This document shows, piece after piece, positions 34,067-42,684 of a stretch of 48,911 nucleotides of DNA. This DNA is from SAR324 cluster bacterium REDSEA-S27_B3 (GTDB lineage: Bacteria; SAR324; NAC60-12). A program made the translations under genes and the position numbers. Location: assembly GCA_001627865.1 (NCBI GenBank), contig LUQO01000021.1:1-48911 (forward strand), given 5' to 3'. Below the pieces are notes generated by a model. The model saw only the letters and a program-made list of their open reading frames with translations, was not told the origin of the DNA and did no database searches. Position 1 is the first letter of the stretch. Each line of letters begins with the position of its first letter.

Positions 34067-34840
34067 ATGCGAATTATTACTGTCAATCTGAATGGATTGC
34101 GGTCTGCCTGTTCAAAGGGTTTTTACGATTGGCTGCAGACTCAGCAGGCTGATATTATCTGCCTTCAGGAAATCAGAATCCAACAGGATCAATTAACCGA
34201 AACCATGATCAAACCCAATGGGTTGAACAGTGCTTTTGAATTTGCGGAAAAACGAGGCTATTCCGGAGTAGGCCTCTATTTCCAGAAAACTCCGGACAGG
34301 ATTCAAAAAGGAATCGGATGGCCGGAACTGGACAGCGAAGGGCGTTTCATCCAGGCAGATTATGGTGAATTAAGTGTTGTGTCGCTTTATCTCCCTTCCG
34401 GAACCAGCAGTGAAGTAAGGCAAAACTTCAAGTATAAAGTGATGGGCTATTTTGAAAAATGGCTGCGGAAGGCCTTGAAATCAGGCAGGCATTATATCAT
34501 CTGTGGGGACTGGAACATTGCGCACAAGGAAATTGACCTGAAAAACTGGAAATCAAATCAGAAGAATTCCGGATTTTTGCCTGAGGAACGCGCGTGGATG
34601 ACAAAAATATTTGGAAGGCTTGGTTATGTGGATGTATTCCGGACCTTGAATCAAAATGCTGATCAATACACCTGGTGGTCAAACCGCGGGAGATCCTGGG
34701 ACAAAAATGTAGGATGGAGAATAGATTATCAGGTTGCCACACCTGCTGTTGCGGCAAAAGCAATTCAAGAATCAATTTTCAAAAAGCAGCGCTTTTCTGA
34801 TCATTCCCCGTTAATCATTGACTACGAATGGGAGCTATGA
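34067..34840 (+). CDS. xthA: Exodeoxyribonuclease III / AP endonuclease
   Basis: The 257-residue enzyme has the EEP-fold motifs: NLNGLRSA (Asn7-type metal ligand), ADIICLQEIRI (catalytic Glu), GYSGVGLYF, VSLYLPSG, ICGDWNIAH (Asp-x-Asn) and the terminal FSDHSPLIIDYE (catalytic Asp-His). Length and motif order match ExoIII/XthA proteins, which incise abasic sites and remove 3' blocks in base excision repair. It starts 6 bp after rsmG, so the two are probably co-transcribed. A residue such as W-W (YTWWSNRG) near 203 is typical. Confidence 0.94.
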   Translation: MRIITVNLNGLRSACSKGFYDWLQTQQADIICLQEIRIQQDQLTETMIKPNGLNSAFEFAEKRGYSGVGLYFQKTPDRIQKGIGWPELDSEGRFIQADYGELSVVSLYLPSGTSSEVRQNFKYKVMGYFEKWLRKALKSGRHYIICGDWNIAHKEIDLKNWKSNQKNSGFLPEERAWMTKIFGRLGYVDVFRTLNQNADQYTWWSNRGRSWDKNVGWRIDYQVATPAVAAKAIQESIFKKQRFSDHSPLIIDYEWEL

Positions 34841-34864
34841 AGGCGCTTTATTCCTCTGCCTTAC

Positions 34865-35308
34865 TTATTTAAGCTCAAAGACTCTGTTAAACACACGTCG
34901 TAAAAAATCAGGTTCCTGTTCGCCTGTCAGTGTGCTTATTTTTGTTCCATCCGGTTTGAAAAACAGCAGAGTGACCCTGCTGACATTGTGATATTCAGCA
35001 AACCATTTACCTTCACTGGAATTCAGGCTTGCGATAAGAAATCTTATTTTTCCTTCATATTCAGGTTTGAGCGAGTTGACCACACGCTTCAGGGCTCTGC
35101 AGGAAGCTCAACCGGGGTCATGCACTTGTACGACCACATTTTCACCCTGACCAATTGCTGACAGATCGGTGTCTTCCCGCGTACTGTCGTACCAAATCCA
35201 GCTGGCCAGTATTAAGACCAGAATACTTGTAATTGATACCAGCATCCGGGCATTTTGTCGCCGACGTGCTTTTTTTGTTTCACCTTTTTGTCTTCTTTGT
35301 TTGCCCAT
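34865..35308 (-). CDS. Membrane-anchored thioredoxin-fold protein with in-frame UGA, probable selenoprotein (U-x-x-C)
   Basis: Two short frames, 35308-35108 and 35083-34865, lie in one frame and are separated only by TGA at 35110-35108 and eight sense codons. Read through, they give one 147-residue protein: a Lys/Arg-rich N-terminus, one membrane helix (about 22-41), then VVVQVHDPG-U67-A-S-C70-RALKRVV, which aligns the UGA with the first Cys of the thioredoxin C-x-x-C. The rest follows the fold (KIRFLIASLN, VTLLFFKPDG for the strand after the cis-Pro loop, where Val replaces Pro). The upstream half has a good ribosome site (AAGGG); the downstream half has none. By the positive-inside rule the domain faces the periplasm. 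I infer UGA is read as selenocysteine; a nonsense mutation is the alternative. Confidence 0.75.
35086..35107 (-). promoter_or_regulatory. Stem-loop directly after the UGA, candidate SECIS element
   Basis: On the coding strand GCTTC (35107-35103) pairs perfectly with GAAGC (35090-35086) around a 12-base loop with several G residues. A second pairing, GTTGA (spanning the UGA) with TCAAC further downstream, could extend it. Bacterial SECIS elements lie just downstream of the UGA, but this apical loop is closer to the UGA than in the E. coli model, so the assignment is tentative. Confidence 0.4.
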
Positions 35309-35417
35309 TAATTTACCCTTGAAATGTTAGCTCTTCAAATATCTGGATTGATCATTTATTTAATCTTGTTAAATTAAGCAGCACGCTTGATTCTATAAAA
35401 TTCATGAAAAAGATTAT

Positions 35418-35825
35418 ATGCAAATAATTACATGGGGAGATATCAGACGTGGAACATTAGCCATCGTTCTGGTGATTATTCCCACTGTTCTTCTGGGCAC
35501 ATACATGGGACCTGCACTGCAAAGTTATCAGGTTACAGGTCCGGGTTTATGGCAGCTAAAACGTACAAAAGTCCCTGACACTGTGATTGAACCACTGCAT
35601 GTATTGCGGCTCAAACCGTACTTTTTTAAATTCAGACTGATGAGCGAGGTTGAGTCAAGAATTTCTAATCCGGAATTGTACAATAAATATAAAAATAAAA
35701 TTGAGCGTCAACTTCAAACAATACCCATGCCGGCGGTTGAATATATCTTTCTAGCCGTATTAGCACTCTATTATTTTGTTTTATGGTACACAACAAGAAA
35801 ATGGTTTCCTGATGGGAAAGTCTGA
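35418..35825 (+). CDS. Hypothetical membrane protein with two transmembrane segments (135 aa)
   Basis: I do not recognise the family. A hydrophobic helix at about 14-33 (LAIVLVIIPTVLLGTYMG) and another at about 105-124 (VEYIFLAVLALYYFVLWY) flank a charged loop of about 70 residues (LKPYFFKFRLMSEVESRISNPELYNKYKNKIERQLQ), with both ends probably cytoplasmic and the loop periplasmic. It is divergent from the thioredoxin-like gene by 109 bp and could share a regulatory region with it. Confidence 0.6.
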   Translation: MQIITWGDIRRGTLAIVLVIIPTVLLGTYMGPALQSYQVTGPGLWQLKRTKVPDTVIEPLHVLRLKPYFFKFRLMSEVESRISNPELYNKYKNKIERQLQTIPMPAVEYIFLAVLALYYFVLWYTTRKWFPDGKV

Positions 35826-35940
35826 AATTATTCTGATTTTTCCTGTGCGAATTAAAAGTTGACCATAAGACCAAAAAATCGATTGCTGCTTAACTCGCAG
35901 CAATGCCGAATGTTTTTGGAACAAGGTTGATTACATAAAG

Positions 35941-36513
35941 CTATTCTGCTTCTGATTCCAAAGGCAGTTCAAGTTGATTTTCTTCCGCCGGTTTGTTCAT
36001 GTCGAGTTCGCTTAATGCAGGTAAATGTTTGAGATTGGTAAGCCCGAATACTTCAAGGAAATGTTTTGTTGTCCCATAAAGCCCGGGGCGCCCGGGAAGC
36101 ATTTCACGACCCACTATGCGAACAAGTTTTTGTTGCATTAAGCGTCTTATAGTGTGTGACGAATCAACTCCCCGTATAAATTCAATTCCTGCCCGGGTGA
36201 GGGGCTGTTTGTAGGCGACAATTGCCAAGGTTTCCATCACCGCGGGGGAGAGTTTGATGGTTTTAACTGTTTCAAGAGATTTTACCCATTTTCTGTGTTC
36301 CGGAAGAGTGTGCATCTGCAAACCATCAGCAACTGAATCAATGCGGAATACCCTGCCGGTTTTTTCATAGGACAAATTCAGTTCCGCGACCAATTCTCGA
36401 ATCTCTTTTGTATCACAATCACCAATCATTTCTGTCAGCTGTTTTGGCGACAGTGTCTTGTTTGCCACAAACAAAATGGTTTCAAGAGCTTGTTTTTGTT
36501 CCAGTTTAGTCAT
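35941..36513 (-). CDS. scpB: Segregation and condensation protein B
   Basis: The 190-residue protein has two winged-helix domains as in ScpB: QALETILFVANKTLSPKQLTEMI at the N-terminus, then LSPAVMETLAIVAYKQPLTRAGIEFIRGVDSSHTIRRLMQQKLVRIVGREMLPGRPGLYGTTKHFLEVFGL, the most conserved block. ScpB bridges Smc and the kleisin ScpA in chromosome condensation. scpA is not adjacent in this window. The C-terminus is acidic. It is divergent from queF. Confidence 0.94.
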   Translation of the reverse strand: MTKLEQKQALETILFVANKTLSPKQLTEMIGDCDTKEIRELVAELNLSYEKTGRVFRIDSVADGLQMHTLPEHRKWVKSLETVKTIKLSPAVMETLAIVAYKQPLTRAGIEFIRGVDSSHTIRRLMQQKLVRIVGREMLPGRPGLYGTTKHFLEVFGLTNLKHLPALSELDMNKPAEENQLELPLESEAE

Positions 36514-36657
36514 AGAATCCTGATCAAAAGTTTTTAATGTACAACTACTTCTTTTTCAACACACATTAGCAGACAACCCAACGCTGTACTGCTTTCCCTG
36601 AAAAATCCACATTATCCTTTTTCTTCAGCATAACGCAACCCTTTTTTGAGAAAATTA

Positions 36658-37068
36658 ATGAACACATCCAGTATTGATTACGCGGAAGGCCGCGTTTTTA
36701 CATTTGAAGATGAAAGCTCCATCCGTCCGGACTTTTTGCAAACAATAAACTATTCCGGTCCCCGCCAAAGGGTTAGTTACCAAATGAAAGAGTTTGCGGC
36801 AGTTTGTCCATTTTCAGGACTGCCTGATACAGGAATTGTCTGGGTTGACTATATTCCAAACAAGAAATTGGTTGAGTTGAAATCACTCAAATATTATTTC
36901 ATCTCTTTCCGCAATGTAGGCATTTATCAGGAGGACGTAACATCCAGGATATTCAATGATTTATATCCGCTGCTGGAACCTGAGGAACTGCTGATTAAAA
37001 CGCTCTACAGTACCCGCGGCGGAATTGACACCACTTGCAGCGTTGATTCAAATGAACAAAAAAACTGA
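36658..37068 (+). CDS. queF: NADPH-dependent 7-cyano-7-deazaguanine reductase QueF (type I)
   Basis: The 136-residue enzyme contains FAAVCPFSGLPDTG with the catalytic Cys50 and Asp57, the NADPH-binding ELKSLKYYFISFRN motif and a GGIDTTC end. It is the short unimodular (YkvM-type) form, reducing preQ0 to preQ1 in queuosine biosynthesis. ATG at 36658 has a TGAG ribosome site and is preferred over TTG at 36646. Its 3' end overlaps the metC start by 17 bp. I saw no preQ1 riboswitch upstream. Confidence 0.95.
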   Translation: MNTSSIDYAEGRVFTFEDESSIRPDFLQTINYSGPRQRVSYQMKEFAAVCPFSGLPDTGIVWVDYIPNKKLVELKSLKYYFISFRNVGIYQEDVTSRIFNDLYPLLEPEELLIKTLYSTRGGIDTTCSVDSNEQKN

Positions 37069-38257
37069 TTCATCCACCCTAAGGGAAGACAGCAAAGTTG
37101 TCGTTTCCGGACGCGACCCGCATCGATACGGAGGCATGGTCAATCCTCCGGTGTACCATGTTTCCACTGTACTTTCGGAAACGTTTGAACAACTTAATTC
37201 CACGGATAATATCGAAGATTCCGGAACACAGAAAATGACTTATGGCCGCATGGGCACACCAACTTCCTGGGCCTTGGAAAACGCAGTGGCGGAATTGGAA
37301 GGAGGTCACCGCAGTCTTGCGTTTTCCTCCGGACTGGGAGCCATCACCGGTGCTCTGCTGGCATTTCTAAAAGCAGGTGATCACCTGCTGATGACAGACA
37401 GTGTTTATGCGCCTACGCGCAGATTCTGCAATTCTTTACTGAAACGATTTGGTGTTGAAACCACTTATTATGATCCTTTGATTGGAGCAGATATTCGTTC
37501 CATGCTGCGTCCGAACACCACCGTTGTCTTTACTGAATCTCCAGGCTCACACACCTTTGAAGTACAGGATATTCCAGCCATTGCAGAAATCGCCCGTAGG
37601 CATGGGTCAAAAGTACTGATGGACAACACCTGGGCATCACCGTTGTTTTTTAAACCGTTTGAGCATGGTGTGGATGTCTCGATTCAGGCTGGAACAAAAT
37701 ACATTGTCGGTCATTCTGATGTGATGCTCGGTACAGTCACTGCCACGAAAGAAGCCTGGCCTGAGTTGAGGCACTGTACATGGCATCTGGGACAATGTGC
37801 CGGTCCGGATGATCTCTATTTGGCTCAGCGCGGTTTGCGTACAATGTCTGTACGTTTGCGGCAGCACCAAGCCAGCGCGCTGTTGATCGCGGAGTGGCTC
37901 CAAACACGTCCGGAAGTTAGGCAGGTACTGTATCCTGCTCTACCGGGAGCTCCGGGACACGAAATCTGGAAACGTGATTTTCTTGGAGCAAGCGGTTTGT
38001 TCGCATTTGAACTTGAGTCATGCACAGAAAAGGCTGTGGCGTCAATGTTGGATGGAATGCGGCTGTTTGGAATGGGCTATTCCTGGGGTGGTTATGAAAG
38101 TCTGCTCATTCCTGAAAATGTGAAGAAATTACGCACAGCTGTGCCGTGGCGTTTTGAAGGTCCGTTGCTGCGCATACACATCGGACTTGAGGATGTTGAG
38201 GATTTGAAGGATGATCTAATGGATGGATTGGAGAGACTGCGGAATTTCCGTGGTTGA
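37052..38257 (+). CDS. metC: Cystathionine beta-lyase (PLP enzyme)
   Basis: The 401-residue protein is a Cys/Met-metabolism PLP enzyme: NPPVYHVSTVLSETF at 31-45, YGRMGTPTSWALENAVAELEGG, SSGLGAITGAL (phosphate cup), DNTWASPLFFKP with Asp191, and SIQAGTKYIVGHSDVMLG with Lys216 as Schiff-base lysine. The features VNPPVYHVST and TKYIVGHSD are those of the MetC branch, cleaving cystathionine to homocysteine. The start overlaps queF; ATG at 37052 is chosen over TTG at 37025. Confidence 0.92.
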   Translation: MNKKTDSSTLREDSKVVVSGRDPHRYGGMVNPPVYHVSTVLSETFEQLNSTDNIEDSGTQKMTYGRMGTPTSWALENAVAELEGGHRSLAFSSGLGAITGALLAFLKAGDHLLMTDSVYAPTRRFCNSLLKRFGVETTYYDPLIGADIRSMLRPNTTVVFTESPGSHTFEVQDIPAIAEIARRHGSKVLMDNTWASPLFFKPFEHGVDVSIQAGTKYIVGHSDVMLGTVTATKEAWPELRHCTWHLGQCAGPDDLYLAQRGLRTMSVRLRQHQASALLIAEWLQTRPEVRQVLYPALPGAPGHEIWKRDFLGASGLFAFELESCTEKAVASMLDGMRLFGMGYSWGGYESLLIPENVKKLRTAVPWRFEGPLLRIHIGLEDVEDLKDDLMDGLERLRNFRG

Positions 38258-38301
38258 TTTTCTTACAGAAACAAGAAAACCAGGCTGACAAAAAAGTACA
38301 G

Positions 38302-39189
38302 ATGAATTTGCTGATTGCAGATGATACTCCTGAAGTTTTAGAAAGCCTCAAAGAATTTTTTGAAAATTCGGGACATACCGTGCATTGTGCAGGCGATGGT
38401 GAAGAAGCATTGCAAATTTTTCGCAAAGATCATATTGAAGGAGTTTTCTGCGCGCTTACTTTGCCGAAACTGGGGGGGCTGGAATTGCTTAAGGAAGTCA
38501 AGTCCTCCAACAGCCGCAGGCCGTTTGTGATGCTTTGCCCACAGAATGACACAGAAGGCGCGCTTAACGCCTTGCAGCTGGGGGCCTGTGATTTTCTTAT
38601 AAAATCGATCCAAACTACGCAATTACAGCGTACACTCGACAGAGTAGTTTCCCTTCATGATGGCTTCCATTTCAGCGATTCAGAGATGGATCATTCTGTG
38701 CAGGAAACCAGGACATTGGAAATTGACAATGATTTTGAAGGTGTGAACGGGATTGCTGCCTTCATGACGCAAGATTTGCCAAGTTACGGAATTCTGGAAC
38801 AGGAACAATTATTCTGCATCAACATGCTGCTCAAGGAAGCGCTGGAAAATGCTATTTTTCATGGCAACCTGGAATTGAACTCAGATACTCGCCTGAATAA
38901 TCCTAAACTGTTTTACGAAACCGCCGGGAAAAAACGGGAGATTGATCCGTATAAAAACCGTAAAGTAATTGTTCATTATGATATCAACCGCAACTCCGTG
39001 AAATATATAGTACGTGATGAGGGAAGAGGATTTGCTCACACGAAATTGTTTGATTCTGAGGATCCGGGGAACCTTCCGCGTATTAAAGGGAGAGGCCTGG
39101 TGATGATTATGAATTTTATGGATGAAGTTTTCTGGAATGATCGAGGAAACGAAATTACAATGGTTCGTTACCGGAAACGAAAAACATGA
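38302..39189 (+). CDS. Pseudo-receiver domain fused to SpoIIAB/RsbW-type anti-sigma kinase
   Basis: Residues 1-120 form a receiver domain with the acidic pair Asp7-Asp8 and Lys101, but the phosphoacceptor position is Ala51 (segment ALTLPKLGG) and the switch Thr is Cys79. It cannot be phosphorylated in the normal way. Residues about 165-295 are a GHKL ATPase: INMLLKEALENAIFHGN (N box), VRDEGRGFAHTKLF (G1) and GRGLVMIMNFMDEVFWND (G2), like anti-sigma kinases RsbW/SpoIIAB. Such proteins phosphorylate an anti-sigma antagonist or hold a sigma factor. No partner STAS protein or PP2C phosphatase is adjacent. ATG at 38302 is chosen over a TTG inside metC. The stop is ATGA-coupled to bamD. Confidence 0.82.
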   Translation: MNLLIADDTPEVLESLKEFFENSGHTVHCAGDGEEALQIFRKDHIEGVFCALTLPKLGGLELLKEVKSSNSRRPFVMLCPQNDTEGALNALQLGACDFLIKSIQTTQLQRTLDRVVSLHDGFHFSDSEMDHSVQETRTLEIDNDFEGVNGIAAFMTQDLPSYGILEQEQLFCINMLLKEALENAIFHGNLELNSDTRLNNPKLFYETAGKKREIDPYKNRKVIVHYDINRNSVKYIVRDEGRGFAHTKLFDSEDPGNLPRIKGRGLVMIMNFMDEVFWNDRGNEITMVRYRKRKT

Positions 39190-40007
39190 GAAACTTTTCT
39201 GTAATTTTATGTAAAACAGTGAAAGGCTGGAATTGTTTCAAATGGACTAAATATTATTTTCAAATTTGTTTGCTTCTTTTGTTTTCCGGATTGATGCAAA
39301 GCTGCACGGAGACAGCAGACACTCAGATACGTTTGCCATCCACAGAATTGTATCACCAGGCCATGGTTTCCATGGAAGATGAATATTACAATGAAGCACT
39401 GAAGAATTTTGAAATACTTGTAGAAGAACATTCCGGAACTCGCCTGGCTACGCTCGCGCATTTGAAAATGGGCGACCTTTATTTTATTCAGAATAAATGG
39501 GAAGAAGCTGAAACCAGCTACAGACAGTTTCTTCTGTTAAATCCACGCAGCCACCTCACACCTTACACCCTCAACCGACTTATTGCACTCAATTATGAGC
39601 TCAACTTTTACGGTGTATTTTTCAAGTCACGGGACTACGACCGCAACATGGAGCCGAACCGTAAGCTCATTCGTGAGTACCAGCGTTTCTATCTGCTTTA
39701 CCCAAAAAGTCCATATCTGGCAGACGTTAAAGAATATCATGGCAGAGCAATGTCTGATCTGGCTGAACACGAATTGAATGTGGCAAATTATTATTTTGAT
39801 AAAGAAGCCTACCATTCTGCGATTGGTCGCTATTTGTATTTGCTGAAAAATTATCCTAGTTTCCCCCGCACTGTTCATGTTGCTGAACGCCTTATTGAAG
39901 CCTACCGCTTAAATCGTCAACCGGAACTTGCTGATGAAATGCAAAAGGTTCTGGACTCTTTGCGAGAAAGAAATCTGCTGGCGCAGCATAGCTCTAAAGA
40001 AGAATGA
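39186..40007 (+). CDS. bamD: BamD-like outer-membrane assembly lipoprotein
   Basis: The 273-residue protein has a lipoprotein signal (hydrophobic IVCLLLLFSGLMQSC-like region, Cys near 40) followed by TPR motifs (YHQAMVSMEDEYYNEALKNFEILVEEHSGTRLATLAHLKMGDLYF) and the BamD/ComL pattern (EYQRFYLLYPKSPYLADVKEY, VANYYFDKEAYHSAIGRYLYLLKNYP). BamD is the essential lipoprotein partner of BamA in beta-barrel insertion. It is coupled to the kinase gene before and to cpoB after (ATGA overlaps on both sides). The N-terminus is longer than usual, perhaps from a start further downstream. Confidence 0.88.
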   Translation: MRNFSVILCKTVKGWNCFKWTKYYFQICLLLLFSGLMQSCTETADTQIRLPSTELYHQAMVSMEDEYYNEALKNFEILVEEHSGTRLATLAHLKMGDLYFIQNKWEEAETSYRQFLLLNPRSHLTPYTLNRLIALNYELNFYGVFFKSRDYDRNMEPNRKLIREYQRFYLLYPKSPYLADVKEYHGRAMSDLAEHELNVANYYFDKEAYHSAIGRYLYLLKNYPSFPRTVHVAERLIEAYRLNRQPELADEMQKVLDSLRERNLLAQHSSKEE

Positions 40008-41191
40008 TTTCACTTTTCTTCCGCAACTCCAAAAAAAGAAACAGGATTTTATTTATGCTGAGCATGTTTCTTTTTTCCGGATGCGCAGAACTGGACGGCG
40101 TTTTTCCAAAGTTCAAACCTCAAAATGATCAGGAAACACCGGCTGCCGAACACAGTGCAGCCAGCGTAGCGGCCAAACAGGAAGAGCTCTCTGAAGAAAA
40201 TCGTCAGTTGCTTGCGAAAATTGAGCAGCTGGAACAGCAGATCAGTACACTACAGAATCAACAAAATAAACAGCGTGATGACTTCCAATTGCTTCAGCAG
40301 CAGTGGGAAACGAATTTTAGTTTACTGGAAAGTTCAGTTGAGCAATCATTGAACTCGAACATGACCGCGGAAACTCCTGACTCAATCAATACACAGCAAA
40401 CTGATAACCAGCTGGTAAGCCAATCCGCGGGGTCGATGGATATAACTCCTCAGGGCTCTTTGCCTGCATTTGAAAATTACTCATTGCTGCAAAAAACGCC
40501 GACTGAAACAAAGACAGGAACTTCCTCTGCTCAGGAAATGGCTGAAATCAACGATTTGGATTCAGGCAAGCAGGAAATAATTGAAGAAGAACCGGGTTTT
40601 GCTGAAACTGAAGAAGTTAACCATGATGATCTGGAGGACCCTGAAGATTTGCCTGATCCGGAGGTACGTGCTCTTCCGGCTGCAGAATCTGCTTCGGAAA
40701 CTACACCTAAGATAGCCACAACAACTGAAAGCCCTGAAAATAAATTTTCGGATCCTGACCTCAATCCACCTGATGATCCATTTATTTTAATCCGTCATCC
40801 CGGAGTTAAAAGAATCTATAACCAAGGCATGACCGCCGTCATTAAAAAAGATCACAATCAGGCAATTCTGGTATTTGAAAATTTTACGGAAAGGTTCCCC
40901 AATGATCTTGACAGCGACAACGCATTTTACTGGATCGGGCGCTCTCACTTTGAACTGAATGAGCTGGAAAAAGCAGAAGAGGCATTTCGCAAAGTTCTGA
41001 CCCATTACGAGCACCGTCCAACTTCACAGGGTTACAAAACCCCCGACTCGATCTACATGTTGGGAAAACTGAATGAACAGAGAAATCTTCATCAACGCGC
41101 GGCATATTATTTTGAGGAAGTGATCAAGCGTTTTCCGGGCTCTGCCGCGGCACGAAACGCTGAGCGGGATTTGGGTAGGATTGCTCAGTAA
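40004..41191 (+). CDS. cpoB: CpoB/YbgF-like periplasmic TPR lipoprotein
   Basis: The protein (395 residues) has a lipoprotein signal ending FSGC, a coiled-coil segment (LSEENRQLLAKIEQLEQQISTLQNQQNKQRDDFQLLQQQ), a long Pro/Glu/Thr-rich linker (about 105-260) and a C-terminal TPR triplet (YNQGMTAVIKKDHNQAILVFENFTERFPND, YWIGRSHFELNELEKAEEAFRKVL, AAYYFEEVIKRFPGSAAARNAERDL). That is the CpoB/YbgF architecture, coordinating outer-membrane constriction with cell-wall synthesis alongside Tol-Pal. The linker is longer than usual. It overlaps bamD by 4 bp and its end overlaps the convergent yggT by 7 bp. No tol/pal genes are nearby. Confidence 0.82.
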   Translation: MISLFFRNSKKRNRILFMLSMFLFSGCAELDGVFPKFKPQNDQETPAAEHSAASVAAKQEELSEENRQLLAKIEQLEQQISTLQNQQNKQRDDFQLLQQQWETNFSLLESSVEQSLNSNMTAETPDSINTQQTDNQLVSQSAGSMDITPQGSLPAFENYSLLQKTPTETKTGTSSAQEMAEINDLDSGKQEIIEEEPGFAETEEVNHDDLEDPEDLPDPEVRALPAAESASETTPKIATTTESPENKFSDPDLNPPDDPFILIRHPGVKRIYNQGMTAVIKKDHNQAILVFENFTERFPNDLDSDNAFYWIGRSHFELNELEKAEEAFRKVLTHYEHRPTSQGYKTPDSIYMLGKLNEQRNLHQRAAYYFEEVIKRFPGSAAARNAERDLGRIAQ

Positions 41192-41436
41192 AGCAAAAAG
41201 GAGCGGATCATCTCAATTAACAGCAGCGCTGCAATCACCGACACATCAATACCTGCAATAGGGGGGATGACTCGCCTGATTTGTGACAGTACCGGTTCCA
41301 CCATGCTTTGCAGCCAGCGCACTGCGGGAGGATAATGCTCTTCATGCATGACCCAGGAAAGCAGGGCATACACAACCAGCATCAGACTGTAAAGCCGTAA
41401 CATTGCCGCAAGCACCTGTAGTAATGTTCCGGACAT
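41185..41436 (-). CDS. YggT-family membrane protein
   Basis: The 83-residue protein has two hydrophobic segments (LLQVLAAMLRLYSLMLVVYALLSW and ISVIAALLLIEMIRSFLL-type end) around a short loop with SMVEPVLSQIRRVIPPIAG, the YggT signature. Members are small integral membrane proteins often located with cell-division or proline genes; their biochemical role is unclear. It is convergent with cpoB, ending 7 bp inside its last codons. Confidence 0.9.
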   Translation of the reverse strand: MSGTLLQVLAAMLRLYSLMLVVYALLSWVMHEEHYPPAVRWLQSMVEPVLSQIRRVIPPIAGIDVSVIAALLLIEMIRSFLLY

Positions 41437-41577
41437 GGTGATTAACCTTGTTTTGCAGTGAAGATGTTTAACATGCTTTTCACGTAATAGTCATTCCCGC
41501 AAAGCTTTTTCCCCTATCAAGCAGAGGACAAACCATTCGACTTTATCTTGCAGCGGGAAGCGATTAGCATAAATGCC

Positions 41578-42678
41578 TTAATTATTTTCTTTCGAAGAAT
41601 CCGTACGAGATTCCAGTTTACGGACACGATCAAAAAGCTCGCCCAGTCGGTTAATCAGAGATTGCAGCTGTCTCCATTGATTTACAGGCCTTCCCGGCAT
41701 TCCACCCAACACCTCGTTGTCCTGAGTGTTTGCGGTAATTACTGCTCTTGCTACAGCAGTCACATTATTTCCGACCTGAACATTGTCCCTGATTCCTGAC
41801 TGCCCTCCTAAAATCAAGTGATGTCCGGCCTTGACGCTGCCTCCAACAGCAGTTTGGGCTGAAATCAGCGCCTGTTCACCGACACTGACATTATGAGCAA
41901 TTTGCACCTGATTGTCCAGTTTGCTGCCCTGCTTTATCACTGTTGTATGGAAACGGGCTCTGTCAATTGTGGTACAGGCTCCGACCTCAACATCGTCTTC
42001 AATTTGCACAATTCCCAGTTGCGGAATTTTGAGGTTAACTCCTTCACGCTGAAAATAGCCGTGTCCGTCTGAACCGATCACTGCGCCGGATTGTATGATC
42101 ACACGGTTTCCGATCTGACATTTGTCCTGCACCACAACGTTCGGGTATAGTATGCAGTCTGTACCGATTACAGCTTCAGACATGATCACAACTCCGGCTT
42201 GCAGGGTTGTGTTATCTCCAATTTGTACTCCTTCGTAAATCACCGCCTTAGGACCAACTTTCACGTTCTTTCCCAGTTTTACCCCCTTGCTTACAACCGC
42301 GCTGGGATGAACTCCGGACTTGCCGCTTAAACCCGGAATCCCTGGTGAAATCGAATGAAGAAGTTTTGAGGCCTCTACATGCGTGGAAAGAGGGTCGTCT
42401 GAAAAAATGAGATTGTGTTCCGGATGCTGTACATCAGGCGAGACAACCAGTGCAACCTGACTTGAGTTTATTTCATCCACTGTGGTGCTCGCATGCCGGG
42501 ACATTCCGGCAGGAACCGGAACACTTGCCAGACCATCCGGACTAGTCAGATAAGCCAGTCCTCCTGTCTGCAGCGAATCAAGTCCGCAGACATGCGTGAT
42601 TTGCAGATCATCATTTCCGGAAAATTTCAGTCCCAGTTTTTCAGCAAGTTCTTTCAGCGAATATGATGATTTTGACAT
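41578..42678 (-). CDS. lpxD: UDP-3-O-(3-hydroxyacyl)glucosamine N-acyltransferase LpxD
   Basis: The 366-residue protein has the LpxD layout: an N-terminal uridine-binding domain (KELAEKLGLKFSGNDDLQITHVCGLDSLQTGGLAYL), then a left-handed beta-helix of hexapeptide repeats (GKNVKVGPKAVIYEGVQIGDNTTLQAG) with GSDGHGYF and the catalytic His in AHNVSVGEQALISAQ, and a C-terminal helix (LQSLINRLGELFDRVRKLE). It transfers the second 3-hydroxyacyl chain in lipid A synthesis. It lies 6 bp after moeA; no other lpx genes are adjacent, unlike the usual lpxD-fabZ-lpxA order. Confidence 0.95.
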   Translation of the reverse strand: MSKSSYSLKELAEKLGLKFSGNDDLQITHVCGLDSLQTGGLAYLTSPDGLASVPVPAGMSRHASTTVDEINSSQVALVVSPDVQHPEHNLIFSDDPLSTHVEASKLLHSISPGIPGLSGKSGVHPSAVVSKGVKLGKNVKVGPKAVIYEGVQIGDNTTLQAGVVIMSEAVIGTDCILYPNVVVQDKCQIGNRVIIQSGAVIGSDGHGYFQREGVNLKIPQLGIVQIEDDVEVGACTTIDRARFHTTVIKQGSKLDNQVQIAHNVSVGEQALISAQTAVGGSVKAGHHLILGGQSGIRDNVQVGNNVTAVARAVITANTQDNEVLGGMPGRPVNQWRQLQSLINRLGELFDRVRKLESRTDSSKENN

Positions 42679-42684
42679 AACAAC

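Noticed and set aside
36514..36657. preQ1 riboswitch upstream of queF
   Set aside because: No conserved preQ1-I core or A-rich pseudoknot tail could be recognised.
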